From Tretioscincus oriximinensis (Eukaryota; Chordata; Lepidosauria; Squamata; Gymnophthalmidae), in the NCBI GenBank assembly GCA_022410635.1, contig JAJVDF010000432.1:84196-148195 (forward strand): a stretch of 64,000 nucleotides of DNA. Direction: 5' to 3'. Made by a program: the position numbers and the translations under genes. The notes below the pieces were generated by a model. The model ran no database searches, was not told the origin of the DNA, and saw only the letters and a program-made list of their open reading frames with translations. Below are positions 30,180 to 41,859 of this stretch, piece after piece (the stretch's first letter is position 1; each line of letters begins with the position of its first letter).

Positions 30180-32196
30180 ACCAAATGCAAGGTGGTAATC
30201 AGGGATGTGAAGAAAAACTTTGAGGAGCACATTGCAAAGAATATTAAAAGAAATAATAAGGACTTTTTCAAATATATCAGAAATAAGAATCCTACCAGGA
30301 AAGCAGTCGGACCACTCAACAGCAATGGACAAAAGGGCATAATCAAGGAGGACATGGANATTGCAGAGAGGTTAAATGAATTTTTTGCTTCAGTTTTCAC
30401 TGAAGAAGACAGAGGGAATTTACCCGCATCAGACTTAGTTTTCTCAGAAAGAACACCAGAGGAATTGAACGGGATAGAGATAACAAGGGAGGAGGTCCTT
30501 GCTAGCCTAAATAAGCTGAACATTTATAAATCCCCAGGGCCAGACGGCATTCACCCAAGAATGCTTAAAGAACTCAAATGCGAAATTGCTGAACTTCTAA
30601 CCAAAATATTTAATCTTTCCTTAAGATCAGGCATAGTACCAATAGATTGGAAGGTAGCTAATGTAACACCAATCTTCAAAAAAGGATCCCGGGGTGATCC
30701 CGGAAATTATAGACCCATCAGTTTAACATCAATTCCAGGTAAAGTGTTGGAAACCATAATTAAGGACAAAATTACTAAACACACAGAAAAGCACGCATTG
30801 CTGAATGAAACTCAGCATGGCTTCAGCAAAGGTAAATCATGTCTCACCAACTTGCTAGAATTCTTTGAGAGTGTTAACAAATATGTAGATAAAGGGGATC
30901 CAGTTGATATTGTCTATCTAGATTTTCAGAAGGCTTTTGATAAAGTCCCTCATCAAAGGCTTCTAAAAAAGCTCCATACTCATGGTATAAGAGGACAGAC
31001 TTTGTCCTGGATTGGAAACTGGCTAAAAGATAGAAAACAGAGGGTAGTATTAAATGGACAGTTCTCTGACTGGAAAGAGGTAAGAAGTGGGGTATCCCAG
31101 GGATCTGTACTGGGACCCTTGTTTTTCAATATATTTATAAATGATCTGGATGCCGAGGTAAATAGTGAAGTAGCCAAGTTTGCTGACGACACTAAACTGT
31201 TCAGGGTAGTGAAAACTGAAAATGATTGTAAGGCACTCCAGAGTGATTTATTGAAATTGGGTGAGTGGGCATCAAAGTGGCAAATGCACTTCAACTTAAG
31301 CAAGTGCAAGGTCATGCATATTGGGGCAAAGAACCCAAAATACTCCTACCACCTGATGGGAACCAAGCTTTCTGTGACCGAGCAAGAAAAGGATCTTGGG
31401 GTGTTAGTGGACAATTCAATGAAAATGTCAACCCAGTGTGCAGCAGCAGCAAAAAAGGCAAACTCCATGTTGGGGATAATTAGGAAAGGAATCAAAAACA
31501 AGTCAGCAAATGTTGTTTTGCCTCTTTATAAATCTGTGGTGAGGCCACATTTGGAATACTGTGTTCAATTCTGGTCACCACATCTCAAGAGGGATATTTT
31601 GGAACTGGAGAAGGTGCAGAAAAGGGCAACAAAAATGATCAAGGGTCTGGAGCACCTCCCTTATGAAGCAAGGCTGCAACGTCTGGGCCTCTTCAGCCTT
31701 GAAAGGAGACGTTTGAGGGGTGATCTGATTGAAGTGTACAAAATCATGCATGGGATCGACAGGGTGAATAGAGAAAAATGTTTTCTCTATCACACAACAC
31801 AAGGACATTCTTTAAAACTGTTGGGTAGAAAAGTGAGAACAGACAAAGGAAAGTATTTTTTCACCCAGAGGATCATCAGCCTGTGGAATTTACTTCCTGA
31901 AGAGGTGGTGGTAGCTAACAGCTTGGATAGTTTCAAGACAGGACTAGACAGGTTTATGGGCACTAAGGGTATAAATGGATACTAGGATAGTTGTCTGGAT
32001 GTCGCCTCCCGGATGGAGCATCAGGCAGGACTCTTGAAATACCATTTGCAGGGAGTCATGAACAGGAGCATATTTTGCTTTCCTCTGTTCAGACGGCCCA
32101 GGTGCATCTGGTGGGCCTCTGGGTGACACAGAATGCTGGACTTGATGGGCTGTGGCCTGATCCAGTACGGCTCTTCTTATGTTCTTATGTTCTTAC
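30180..32196 (+). mobile_element. CR1 LINE, 5'-truncated, with open reverse transcriptase frame
   Basis: The copy begins just before the reverse transcriptase domain and runs to a 3' UTR ending in TTATGTTCTTATGTTCTTA. Its 3' region (about 31985-32196) is the source type for the many short CR1 tails in the window. The truncation removes the endonuclease, as is usual for CR1 insertions. An undetermined base sits at 30359. Confidence 0.92.
30192..31985 (+). CDS. CR1 ORF2 fragment: reverse transcriptase and C-terminal region
   Basis: 597 codons remain open apart from one codon with an undetermined base. Motifs in order: [91 protein letters not shown] with the FADD catalytic pair, then a C-terminal block with KRATKMIKGLEHLPYEARL and [17 protein letters not shown]. 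The protein would copy the element's RNA by target-primed reverse transcription, but without the endonuclease part this copy cannot mobilise itself. The intact frame points to a recent insertion. The Met at 30192 is internal to the original ORF2 and not a natural start. Confidence 0.9.
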   Translation: MVIRDVKKNFEEHIAKNIKRNNKDFFKYIRNKNPTRKAVGPLNSNGQKGIIKEDMXIAERLNEFFASVFTEEDRGNLPASDLVFSERTPEELNGIEITREEVLASLNKLNIYKSPGPDGIHPRMLKELKCEIAELLTKIFNLSLRSGIVPIDWKVANVTPIFKKGSRGDPGNYRPISLTSIPGKVLETIIKDKITKHTEKHALLNETQHGFSKGKSCLTNLLEFFESVNKYVDKGDPVDIVYLDFQKAFDKVPHQRLLKKLHTHGIRGQTLSWIGNWLKDRKQRVVLNGQFSDWKEVRSGVSQGSVLGPLFFNIFINDLDAEVNSEVAKFADDTKLFRVVKTENDCKALQSDLLKLGEWASKWQMHFNLSKCKVMHIGAKNPKYSYHLMGTKLSVTEQEKDLGVLVDNSMKMSTQCAAAAKKANSMLGIIRKGIKNKSANVVLPLYKSVVRPHLEYCVQFWSPHLKRDILELEKVQKRATKMIKGLEHLPYEARLQRLGLFSLERRRLRGDLIEVYKIMHGIDRVNREKCFLYHTTQGHSLKLLGRKVRTDKGKYFFTQRIISLWNLLPEEVVVANSLDSFKTGLDRFMGTKGINGY

Positions 32197-33100
32197 TATA
32201 GTGCCACTGTTTAGTTTATTGAAAATTTGCTTTAATTTTGCCTTGAAGACTTCACATGGTTCTGGCTACTTTGTTACATGTGCTTTTAAAACAGTCTTCA
32301 GTCATGAACAGGACTACAACAATATTTTTTTCAGGTTTTCAGTCCAGTTTTTCAGTTCTGAAGATAGTTCAAAAGCATTTTTATGAGGTCAGGTGAATTT
32401 AAACATAGGCCTTGGTATAATATCTACTATAAATCTTCTTCAATTCAGCTTCAGTCCTGAAGCAGGGAGTCTAGCAAAATATCAAGCTTTAAGCTCATAC
32501 TTCAGGACTGAAGATGAACTAAAGAAAATTTAAATGCAAAGGTATGGTCAGAAGTATAGTTATTTATCATGGTTTGTGGAGGTATCACCATCAACAATGA
32601 TATCTTTGTCTGCTACTCTAGATGTTCAGTGCCAACATAAACGAATGTCAGTAATGTCTGGAGGAAATGGACATTGCTTGAACTGTCTGGTATAGGAGCA
32701 CGTGTTATTTATTGAATTCACACTTTAGATCAGAAAGAATCTCAGAATGGTGATGGATAAACCAAACCCATCTGGCCCATAACCTTTTGTGACTGGAGTT
32801 AACTAACTGGCTCTGGAAAGATCACCCCAAAACATAAGCATAATAGCATTTTCTTCTCACATATTGCAGATTTTGATCAATACGCTTTTGGATAGGTTCT
32901 ACTGCTCAAAATCAGAAGAAATATTGCAGAAAAAGTGATATAATTCGATTATGTGGATTTAGGTCACATGAACACAATCCATCAGGATAGCTTGAGAAGG
33001 GAGTCACTGCTGCTGGCATGCTGCTTACATGGTTGTCCCAACATGGCTTGAGATTTGCTAGAAAACAGGATAAGTAAATTGCTTCTCTCATGGCTAACCT
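32197..33100. other. Intergenic sequence, mostly unrecognised
   Basis: AT-rich. At 32441-32520 a small inverted repeat has CTTCAGTCCTGAAG (itself palindromic) facing CTTCAGGACTGAAG about 45 bp away. No gene. Confidence 0.4.
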
Positions 33101-33109
33101 CATATATAT

Positions 33110-33235
33110 CATTTCAGAGAAATAGCTGTGTTAGACTTAATAGAAAGTCCAGCAAGGGGGCTGGTAGCACTTGGAGACTAACAGGAGAAAGGTAGGTGAC
33201 ATGAGCTTTTATAGACCCAACTACTTCTTCACTGC
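33110..33235 (+). repeat. Widespread sauropsid interspersed repeat, short copy
   Basis: AATAGCTGTGTTAGACTTAA, GGTAGCACTTGGAGACTAAC and CATGAGCTTTTATAGACCC match a common pattern in reptile genomes (GTAGCCGTGTTAGTCT, then GTAGCACCTTAAAGACTAAC and a GAGCTTTCGTGAGCC-like end). Family name not assigned. Confidence 0.5.
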
Positions 33236-33278
33236 CAACCTCATATATACGATAACATCTGTTGCGTTTGCCTCACCA

Positions 33279-33545
33279 GGTTGTTATATAAACTGACAGA
33301 TTATGGATTTTAAAGACGATCATCTGTTTTCTCAGAAAATCCACTATTGAGCCGCCCTACAGTTATTGTGGGAAAGCTTTGTTGGGTGGATAGTTTTAAC
33401 AAGAAACTGAAGGTGAGAGTCAAAGGAATCTGCAAGTGGCTGTAGACACTACAATAGTCATTTTAATATGATAATTTGTTTTTATTGTTAATGGCCCTGA
33501 GACCTTTGGGTATACAGTGGTATAGAAATGTAAATAAATAAATAC
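33279..33545 (+). repeat. Interspersed repeat family A, copy 2
   Basis: Colinear with 23038-23313: the same start GGTTGTTATATAAACTGACA, shared AACAAGAAACT and GGTGAGAGTCAAA in the middle, and the tail GGCCCTGAGACCTTTGGGTA followed by AAATAAATAAATA. Confidence 0.6.
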
Positions 33546-35558
33546 ATATGGTCATTGTTTCTTTCAGGTTTTGGGGCCTTGCATAATCAGTGAGAAAATA
33601 CCAATATCTAAGGGAACATGCCTTTTAAATTATATTAGCTGTCTTTTGAATATCTCTTTCAGAGAATATTCTGAGCAGGTAAGCCAACTGCAAAAATACA
33701 TAAAATAAAAATGTTTGTCCAGTCAGTGGGACTTTTATTGATGTACAGCAACATAAGTCTGAAGCTGAGTGTTCAACGTGCAGCTATAAATCTTCATTTA
33801 ATAATTCTGTACACGCATCTGCTTTATAAAACAATTTGAGAATAATGAAAGTCACTTCTTCAACCATTGTAAGAAGCCAGCCGAGTCTTAAGCTTCTTTC
33901 CTAAGCACTGTCATCTGGAATGGGTGTGTTTCTGCTGGAATGATCACATTTTTGTACTTTCTCTTACATTTTACTTCTCAGTGGATTAACGCTCCAGGGC
34001 AGCATCACAGACAGAGGGCAAAATTCAATTAATAGACTATGAAATATTTATAACCCTGCGATATACGCCTATCAGAGAAAGGTCCTTAATAAATCTTCTC
34101 ATTAGAATGGACTAGAGACTCATGTCTTTGCTTTTGTAGTCATTTTGAATTTAAATCCAATTAATCTACTGTCCTGATGAATATGATTTAATTATTGGAG
34201 AGAAAAATACTGCATTCAGGAGATAATGATGCATGAAGGGGGAGTAAAAAAATGAATACTTAGGTTTTCCTTTCACAGTATGTGGAGAAAGAGGTGGTTA
34301 GGAACTTTGGTGTGCGTCATGTTTTCTATGAACCTTGAGAGCAATGGTGTGTGTTTTTAAAGAACACTTCCTTAGATTTGTGCTTTACTTCAAAAATGCT
34401 TTGAAGTTTTGATCCTGGAAATCTCGAGGTGTCAACAAAATATGTAGCTAATCTATAAAGTTTTGTGTCACAAGACATATCCAGCAAACTAGATGGCTTC
34501 AAAGGACAAATTCTAGGGGATGAAGTTATCCTTAAAGGTTGGCTTCCTAATACATAAGTCTATGTGTGCTTTTCAGGATCAGAGGCAACATATCTCTAAG
34601 GAACAGGTACTGAGGAATTATAGGAAGTTCAGTCTCTTGGTTTCATGTTCTGCTTTGGGGCTTTCTCTAGATATCTGACTGAACATCAACTTATATTTGA
34701 GCTTTTACTCTGATCTCGTATGAAACCTTTTCTTATATCCCAGAAAAACTCCCATCTCTATTTCTACACTTCGAAACATGCTTTTCATATGACTTTTATT
34801 TATTTTATATTACTTCCACTCAGCATCTTAAGGCTCACTTATGGCATGGAAAAGAAAAATGAAAACAAACTTTTTTTAATTTTAAAGCCTGTTAAATATA
34901 GTAAAGTACAAGAACGTTCTCTTTGTCTCTCTATAGTACAATACTCATAATATATAAATAGAGCATTTAAATGTTTATGAAAAAATAAGTGTATATATAG
35001 TTTGAAATTTTCTATCTCGCAGTGATGAAGCCCATATTAGGAGGCCTTTGATGTCTCCAGAAAGAGTTTAAAAATGATTTAAAATCTGGAAATCAAGAAA
35101 TAGTGCTTATGTCAGAACACGGGAAATTGTGGCTCTTCTCAGTTTTCTTATGGAGTTTTCCTTGGTTTCCTATTTCTATATTAATTTAAAACATTTTCAT
35201 TCAATTCCTCATAAACAATTGAGAGGTGAAAATTATACATAAGAAGATACTATCCATTTTTTCAGAACGTTTAAATCATGATAGTGGCCTTTCAGAGACA
35301 GAATCAGTCAGATGCCCGGTCTTCCTGCTTCAAAGGCTACCAGAGCAACTTACACATTGGAACAGGTTAAAGCAGTCTGATGGGGCCTTGGTGGCCTAGC
35401 TGACATGTGAACAATTGTTTACTGGTTGCCCTGATTTTGAGCTGAAGGTTAGGCTACATGGTAGGACCTTCAGGTCCGTTTTCAGTCTCCCAGTAGTGTG
35501 TTCAGCAATCGTATTGTTTCTGCATGCAGCAATTTCCTGTAGAAGATTTTCAAACAGC
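33546..35558. other. Intergenic sequence without recognised element
   Basis: Two kilobases of AT-rich DNA. No coding, RNA or repeat signal recognised by eye. Confidence 0.4.
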
Positions 35559-35565
35559 TTAGAGG

Positions 35566-35778
35566 TAGGCTGACCAGATGACCGCTTTTGGGTGTGTGTG
35601 TGTTTGAAAACCCAGTTTTGAGGTGCCTCCCAGTTTTTTCTGAGGAAAAAGTTTTCAAAAAAAGGGTTTTTTTTCAAAAAACGTTTTGTTTTTCTAATTT
35701 TTTTCCTCAGAAAAAACCGGGAGCCACCCCAAAAACAGGTTTTCGAACCCCCCCCAAAGGGGTCATCTGGTCAGCCTA
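35566..35778. mobile_element. Palindromic miniature transposon family B, copy 1 (213 bp)
   Basis: Terminal inverted repeats TAGGCTGACCAGATGACC and GGTCATCTGGTCAGCCTA. The arms continue inward with complementary CCTCCCAGTTTTTTCTGAGG and TTCCTCAGAAAAAACCGGGA stretches. A perfect 7-bp direct repeat, TTAGAGG, flanks it (35559-35565 and 35779-35785). No coding capacity. The 7-8 bp duplication and TA-starting ends suggest a hAT-type non-autonomous element. Confidence 0.85.
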
Positions 35779-35959
35779 TTAGAGGGGAAAACAGAATTCT
35801 GCAACAACTATCTCAACCCAATCCTGGAAAAGATATATATATATGAAGCAGCCTAAATAAAATACATTTCAATCATGTGATAAAACACAGTGCCCCAAAC
35901 TAATTCTATCATTCGTTGTACCTCATAAAACTCAGCCTTTGAATCAGAGCAAAAGCTTT

Positions 35960-36090
35960 TAGAGCAGCTTTTCCCAACCTATGTAGTCTCCAGATATATT
36001 GGATAACAACTGCTTGCTAAGAAAGCCACAATGTCCACTGCTGAAGGTTGAGGGTTGGAGTCAATATCTACAGGGAATTATAACAGGGAA
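35960..36090. repeat. hAT-like palindromic element, decayed
   Basis: AGAGCAGCTTTTCCCAACCT and CCAGATATATTGGATAACAA face a GGTTGGAGTCAATATCTACA arm. This resembles the common reptile element with CAGTGTTTCCCAACCT ends and TACAACTCCCATC arms. Confidence 0.4.
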
Positions 36091-36119
36091 CGGTCCCTGT
36101 AAATAAAGATTCTAATGCA

Positions 36120-36355
36120 TGTCAGTTTGGTGTAGTGGTTAGAGTATTGGACTCTTATCTGATAGTCTCCCAGTTCGATTTCACACTTCTCCATGAAGCC
36201 AGTTGGATTACCTTGGCCCAGTCCAGTTCTTTAAAACTCTCTCAGCTCTGCCTAATTCATTGGGTGTCTGTTATGGAGAAAGCAACCAAAGCTATGTGCC
36301 CTGTGCTTTGGTGAAAAGGGCATTATATGTGTAAGATGATGATGATGATGATGAG
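36120..36355 (+). mobile_element. tRNA-derived SINE (Sauria-type)
   Basis: GTCAGTTTGGTGTAGTGGTT carries the A box and CCAGTTCGATTTC the B box. The body has GGGTGTCTGTTATGGAGAAA and AAGCTATGTGCCCTGTGCTT, and the tail is (GAT)n. Confidence 0.8.
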
Positions 36356-38907
36356 CATGTATGTTACTAAACCAACAGCTAACACACACTTTCTTTTAGA
36401 AACTGGACATTTTTTTAAAAAAATCTTGTAACTTTTTAAAAAGGCTCAGATGCCGTATTGTTGTAGTTGCTGGCCATTGTGGATGCATTTTTAATTGGAG
36501 CTTGGGGTACAGTCATTAACAAGTAATCATGTTTATTATTCATGTCCTGGAAAGCTTTAACAATTGATTTCTATCCCCTAGGCTACTGTTAAACTCAGAA
36601 GCAGGACAAACCATAGCCTACCTAGCCAATTGGCAAACCTATTTATTGCTAGTTTGCCTCACAGGCTCCTTATTTTTGGAGGTTTGCTTCCATCAGACTA
36701 TCTTTCCTGGGCTCAGCTGCTCTTTCCCATCTATGGCAGTTTCAGGCAGCTTATCTATTCAGTTTTGTTTTCATTATGCTGGTGCCCTGTGATGTTTCAA
36801 ATTAATTTTAATGTTCTTCCTCCCCATTTTAAGGCCCTTTTAAAAGTGCTGTGGTGTACTGGGATCTGTCATGAATCTGGAGAATAGCTCCAGTGATTCT
36901 GTCTTTGTGTGGTTTTTAGTTTACAGCCAGTGTTCATATTCTCATCATTATCTATATTTGCTCTGAACCAACAAAAAGCTTTAAATGCTTTTTCTTTTTT
37001 TTAAAAAAAAAGAAGCTCCGTTGTAATTTCATGTTTTTCCTCTATACACCACAATAAAGGATGCACTCAGATGACTGCCTTTTAGTGGTGTTATTTCTTT
37101 ATATATTTTTATTGCTGGGAATCCACAAGTATGAAACAATTGCCTTCCCCCCTCTATGAATTTGCCTACATTTCCCAAGAAACCCTTGCTGTAAATCCTA
37201 ACTTGCGATTGGTTGTTGGGGAGAGAATTCNATGATTAAAAACTCACTTTTAAATTTGCCCGAGTTCTGCAAGTCTGCAAGTGGGGATTTTAAATACTAT
37301 TGTTGCTTCTTCAAGTGTAAACTTGAACCTCTGTTCTTGCTGCTGTCACTGAAAGGCAGGACTTGAGGTTTCAAAAGCTCTTGGAAGATCTTTTGATGTC
37401 CATATGGTGCTGTCATGGCACAAGGGCAGAACATTGCCCACAAGAGCTGCACCAAAGTACTAGCAAGGAAATATGTAATGACAGTCTTATAGTGTAGAAA
37501 AATCACATGTGGAAAAACTCAGCATTTTAGATATACGAATATATATATAAACCCCTAGGAGTCTAGCTAGACACACATGTGTTTTTTAAACTGTTTTCTG
37601 TCATGAAGAATTACATTTAGGCCTTTTCCCCACCTGTTGGTTTGCCTCGCTTTAAAGACACTTAAAAAAGCCCTGGAACGAACTGCTGCGCTTGCCTGAC
37701 TACAACCCCCAGAATTCTCTGCAACCCTGCCTACTGTTCCCAGGCAGTCTCTGCTCTCCAAGAGCCAATGAAATGGACTTTAAATACTGCGCAGCGAAGA
37801 CCTTTAAAGTGTGTGTTTTATGAGATGCAATGAAGGTAAAATTGTCTCCAAGGCACGTTTAAATCGGAATTTTTTTTCTGGTTTTCAGTACAGTTCAAAA
37901 TCATTTTTTTATTTTTTCAATATAATTCATTATTATTAGGGATGGTTTAAAATCACATATGTGACCTTATCTTAAAGTGCATTTGGAAGAAAAGCATATC
38001 AAAGACTGAATGATTTTGTAAATTATTTGATGTTCCAGGCATCATTGCTAAAATAAAGAACATAATGGGTAATCATGACCACTTTAATTAAAATGTGAGA
38101 CAATAAATTGTTTTTTAGTAATGTGGTTTTTACTGTTGTAAACTTCCCTGAGACCATAACCTATGGTTGATATTACAACAGAACTCTCTCTAACACATCC
38201 TTAAATTTCTCAAACTCAGTCATGACCATCTAAATAAGCAGTGTATTCACAATGTAGAAGAATTATTTGACACAAGACATTGAATCTGAAAGAAAGAGAC
38301 TGAAGCTGAAAGCATCAAGGGGTCAAGGTGCAATAAAAAACAAGGTGACATAAAAACAAGGATATGAGAGCTGCAGTTTTACAAGCTGCCCCTGCTAAAA
38401 TTTCTTGTTTCCCACACCCATTAAAGTTGCAGTTCTCCTGTTTTTTGATGACCATACTGCAAGATAGTAAAATGTTCCAAGTTAGCTGTTGTTTTCTCTG
38501 TTTTAGGGCAAAGTGTAATTGAAAGTGCAAGAAATTTTTCACTGAAAAAAAGTGATCAAGAATTTTCACAAGGTGGCCTATGTAATTCCTGGTGACAAGC
38601 TAATTCTCCTTACATCCCGACTTTCCTTCTTCTCTAAAAAGCCTTGTGAGGATTCTGACATGTATTTTCACCTAGCAGAACAGATTTAAAACAAACCAAA
38701 ACCAGTTGATAAAAATTTGTGGTTGAAGTAGCAGGAAAAGTCTACAGATTTTCCTTTTATGTCCAGAACATGGTGTGGGTGTGGGTGGAGGAAATAAGCT
38801 GTGTGATGCCAATCTTAAAGAATCAGCAGGCAACTGAATTTGAACAGAATGGCAGGCTGGCTGACTCGCTGGCTTTATAAAGATCTCTTTGGGACCTTGG
38901 ATCAATT
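36356..38907. other. Intergenic sequence without recognised gene
   Basis: AT-rich, with one undetermined base at 37231. CTACAACCCCCAGAATTCTC at 37700 hints at an old hAT-like arm. Nothing else recognised. Confidence 0.4.
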
Positions 38908-39002
38908 TGCTTTTTTTATTTTTTTTTCCTCAGAAAAAAATGGGAGGCACCCCCAAAATGGGTTTTCAACCCCCCCCCAAAAGGGGTCATCTGGTCAGCC
39001 TA
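38908..39002. mobile_element. Palindromic family B, copy 2 (3' half only)
   Basis: CCTCAGAAAAAAATGGGAGG through the GGTTTTCAACCCCCCCCC stretch to GGTCATCTGGTCAGCCTA. The 5' arm is missing, so this copy is no longer palindromic. It directly precedes the hairpin cluster. Confidence 0.75.
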
Positions 39003-39022
39003 ATGGATTTCTGTACCTTCCC

Positions 39023-39643
39023 AATGTACATTCTGTACATTCTCCCCAATGCGTGGGGAGACGGGACGGGGGTAGGGTGGGGGTTCGTGCACGTGCGTGC
39101 ACACACATGTACGTGCGTTCGCGCATATGCACGCACATACTCTCTCACTACGGACGCTTGTAGTGAGAGAGGCAGAAACTCTCTTCTGCCTGCCTCATCA
39201 CAAGCGTCCGTGTGTGTGCGCGCATGCGTAACTGCTCCAATGCTGGAGGCGGGGTTTTGCACGCCTGTTAGCGCACCAATTCGCCTCTAGCGGAGGAAAA
39301 ATGCCTGGGTTTGTGACAGGAGAACAGAGTTATTCTCCTGTCACAAACTCAGGCGTTTTTCCTTTGCTGGAGGCAAGTTGGCGCGCTTTGCAAGCAGGTG
39401 TGCGAAACTCCGCCTCCAGCATTGGAGCAGCTACGGCACACTCCGAGGTCCCTTCCAGGACCCCGGAAAGCATTGCTCGGGCTGCAGCCGTGAGCTCTGA
39501 CGGCTGCTTTGCCTTTAAAATCCTGCCTTTTTACATTCCCCAATGCAGCATCGGGGAATGTAAATAGCCAGGATTTTAACTTAAAACCCAGAGGGGACTA
39601 TATTTTAGTCCCCCAAACCGAGATTGTCCCGCTTTCCCGGGAC
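39023..39643. repeat. Cluster of consecutive hairpins, CpG-rich
   Basis: Successive perfect or near-perfect inverted repeats fill most of 620 bp. They are 39023-39041 (8-bp stem, 3-nt loop), 39042-39060 (6-bp stem), 39140-39171 (11-bp stem), 39171-39190 (7-bp stem), 39151-39160 with 39201-39210 (10 bp), 39226-39434 (arms of about 100 bp with an inner 21/22 stem at 39303-39354), 39484-39507 (7 bp), 39515-39579 (27-bp arms, two perfect 11-bp blocks), 39593-39613 (8 bp) and 39626-39643 (6 bp). Base composition is GC- and CpG-rich against AT-rich surroundings. No open frame makes sense. Confidence 0.8.
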
Positions 39644-39659
39644 GTATTGCAACCCTACA

Positions 39660-41859
39660 TGGGTCTGACTGAAAATAATATTGCTTCCAATTCACTGGAA
39701 ATTGTGCGTGAGGATATGGCCTAAAGCAAGGGAGAAAAACTGTTGGATTTAGGTACATGTCAGAGCCCCACCAGAGAGAAGTGGATACAAACCAAGGACA
39801 TGTGAATTTATTCATATGTCATTGAGGATATTTCTGAAACTTATCTGAAGGATTTTTTGTCCTAGCAAGCGGTCTTCTTGGTTTAGATTCCTGCAGTCAA
39901 TTTTTCTGTAAAGAGACAAATTCAATATGGCAAACAGAAGACTGTTTTCTGTTGCTGGGAATGAGCTGGGAAATGTGTGTTGGGGAATTGGAAGAATACT
40001 CTCTAATATCCATTTGTGCCAAGGTTGCGACTCAGATTTCACTGTGTGAGGGAAATACAATGGGATTAAAATATGAGATTGTGTTGAAGGCAGGAAGATA
40101 ATATGTGAGGTAAAAGTAAGGAAAGATAGAAACCTGAAATTAAAAAGTCTCCTTTTGTGACAAAAACAGCTGAGCCAGGATGCAAACAAATATCATAAAT
40201 GTTCCATGTATTACTTCCCTAGGAGAAATTGGGACGTTATCTGTGAAGGGGAAAATACTGATTAACAATGTCTGTAGTATAACTATATGATATCTTTTTC
40301 TCTTGTTGCAGAAAGATAATCACTTCTACAATACAATTGCTTTGTTTTGGTTTTTACTGGCTGTGCTAAAATACACCAATACTGGAGGTTTCTTTGAAAG
40401 CTGAATTCTTCCAAGCAGCAGCTGAGTCGTCAGTGAATTGCCTTTCACTTCATTTTATTTCATCTCCCCCAACACTTCCAACATTAGTCTACAAATGAAA
40501 ATACCTTTTCAACCCTGGTATTATTACCCCTATAGATGGCATCTTTAATGTGTACTATTCATTGTCGTAATAGCTGCACCTGTGTATAGCAACCATCTTG
40601 AAACTGCAGCAGCTGCGGACTGTAATTGCAAAACATTATTTCCTCTTTTCCCCTTGTACAATCATGAGTATGCCCACACACTCAGTTGTAGTGACAGTGC
40701 AGTAAAGGCCCATTTAGAACGAAGGACGGATTCCCCTAAAATATATGTGGAGCTGCGAAATATCTGGAAAGAGGAGGCTTGTCTGCTTTTGTGACACTAG
40801 AAGCAATGTTTAGGGTTACCACACACAAAAAAGGATAGCTATTTTGCAGCTGTAGTGGATATGGTAAGGTTTCACCAGATGTACACAGAACCCTTGTCCC
40901 AGTTTTCCGTGATAACCCTAAGATAGCTTGTGTATATCTATTTAACTAGCTCTAAAGACAGAAAATTATGAAGAACTCCGAATTCAGGTACAAACTCTTG
41001 TATTTTTGTAAAACAAAAAAACCCTATCCTTAATTAAAAGATTATTTCTCTATAATCTTAGATAATCATTGCCTTATTCAGCCTTGTGCTTTTCTTCCGG
41101 CCAGCAGGTCAGGGATTTCATGGATTTTTTGTTACAATTTTATATTTGCTGCTTCTGTCACAAGTCACAGCCAAATGAAGACAAAACACAAACATACACA
41201 CACATATTCAATTAGAATGAAATGAAGAAAATACATAATATAAGAAACAGTATCTTCAAAAAGTTATGCAATGAGCCAGACCAAAGGTGGGTACAAGGGC
41301 TGGAAGTGCAGAAAGTTTAGTGTTCCACAGCAGAAACAAATGAATCACCATCCAATATTGAATATCAAATCAACAAGATAAAACTTTAAGAAAGTATAAA
41401 GCTGCTAACCATACAGCTATAGTATATACCACATTTTGGTTTTGTTGTTTGGCTGTTTTGGTCATTCCAGGTTGGGATTTTTGTGTGCTCACTAAATAAA
41501 TACTAGAACAGAATAATTCAAAAAAGCAAGAGAATTTCTGGAAGCAGGGTACTCAAATCAATTCATAATAATCACCTAAATATAAATTCCATTTACAAAT
41601 CTCTCACTCTAACAAAAAGAAAAAAGAGTTGCCATTAACAAATATATTCAGCGACTAATCACATCCAGTAATCATTGCAGACTGGATAATATTTATATCA
41701 TATTCAGTCACCAATCCCAGCTTATAACTATAATAAGCTGGATACAATTTATACCACAACAATCAACCAAATGAAATCTTGCATTAGAGATGCTAGCCTG
41801 GTAGCAATATGTTTTCAAAGAGAAAGACCAAGTTTGCCAAACCTTCTATTAACAGGGGT
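39660..41859. other. Intergenic sequence without recognised element
   Basis: AT-rich DNA with only short chance frames. No repeat family or gene recognised. Confidence 0.4.

Noticed and set aside
36120..36195. A tRNA gene
   Set aside because: A and B boxes are present, but the sequence continues as a SINE body with a (GAT)n tail and matches other SINE copies; it does not form a proper tRNA cloverleaf.
38840..39567. Several overlapping frames of 64-133 codons on both strands
   Set aside because: They run through palindromic element B and the hairpin cluster; frames are open because of GC-rich inverted repeats and show no domains.
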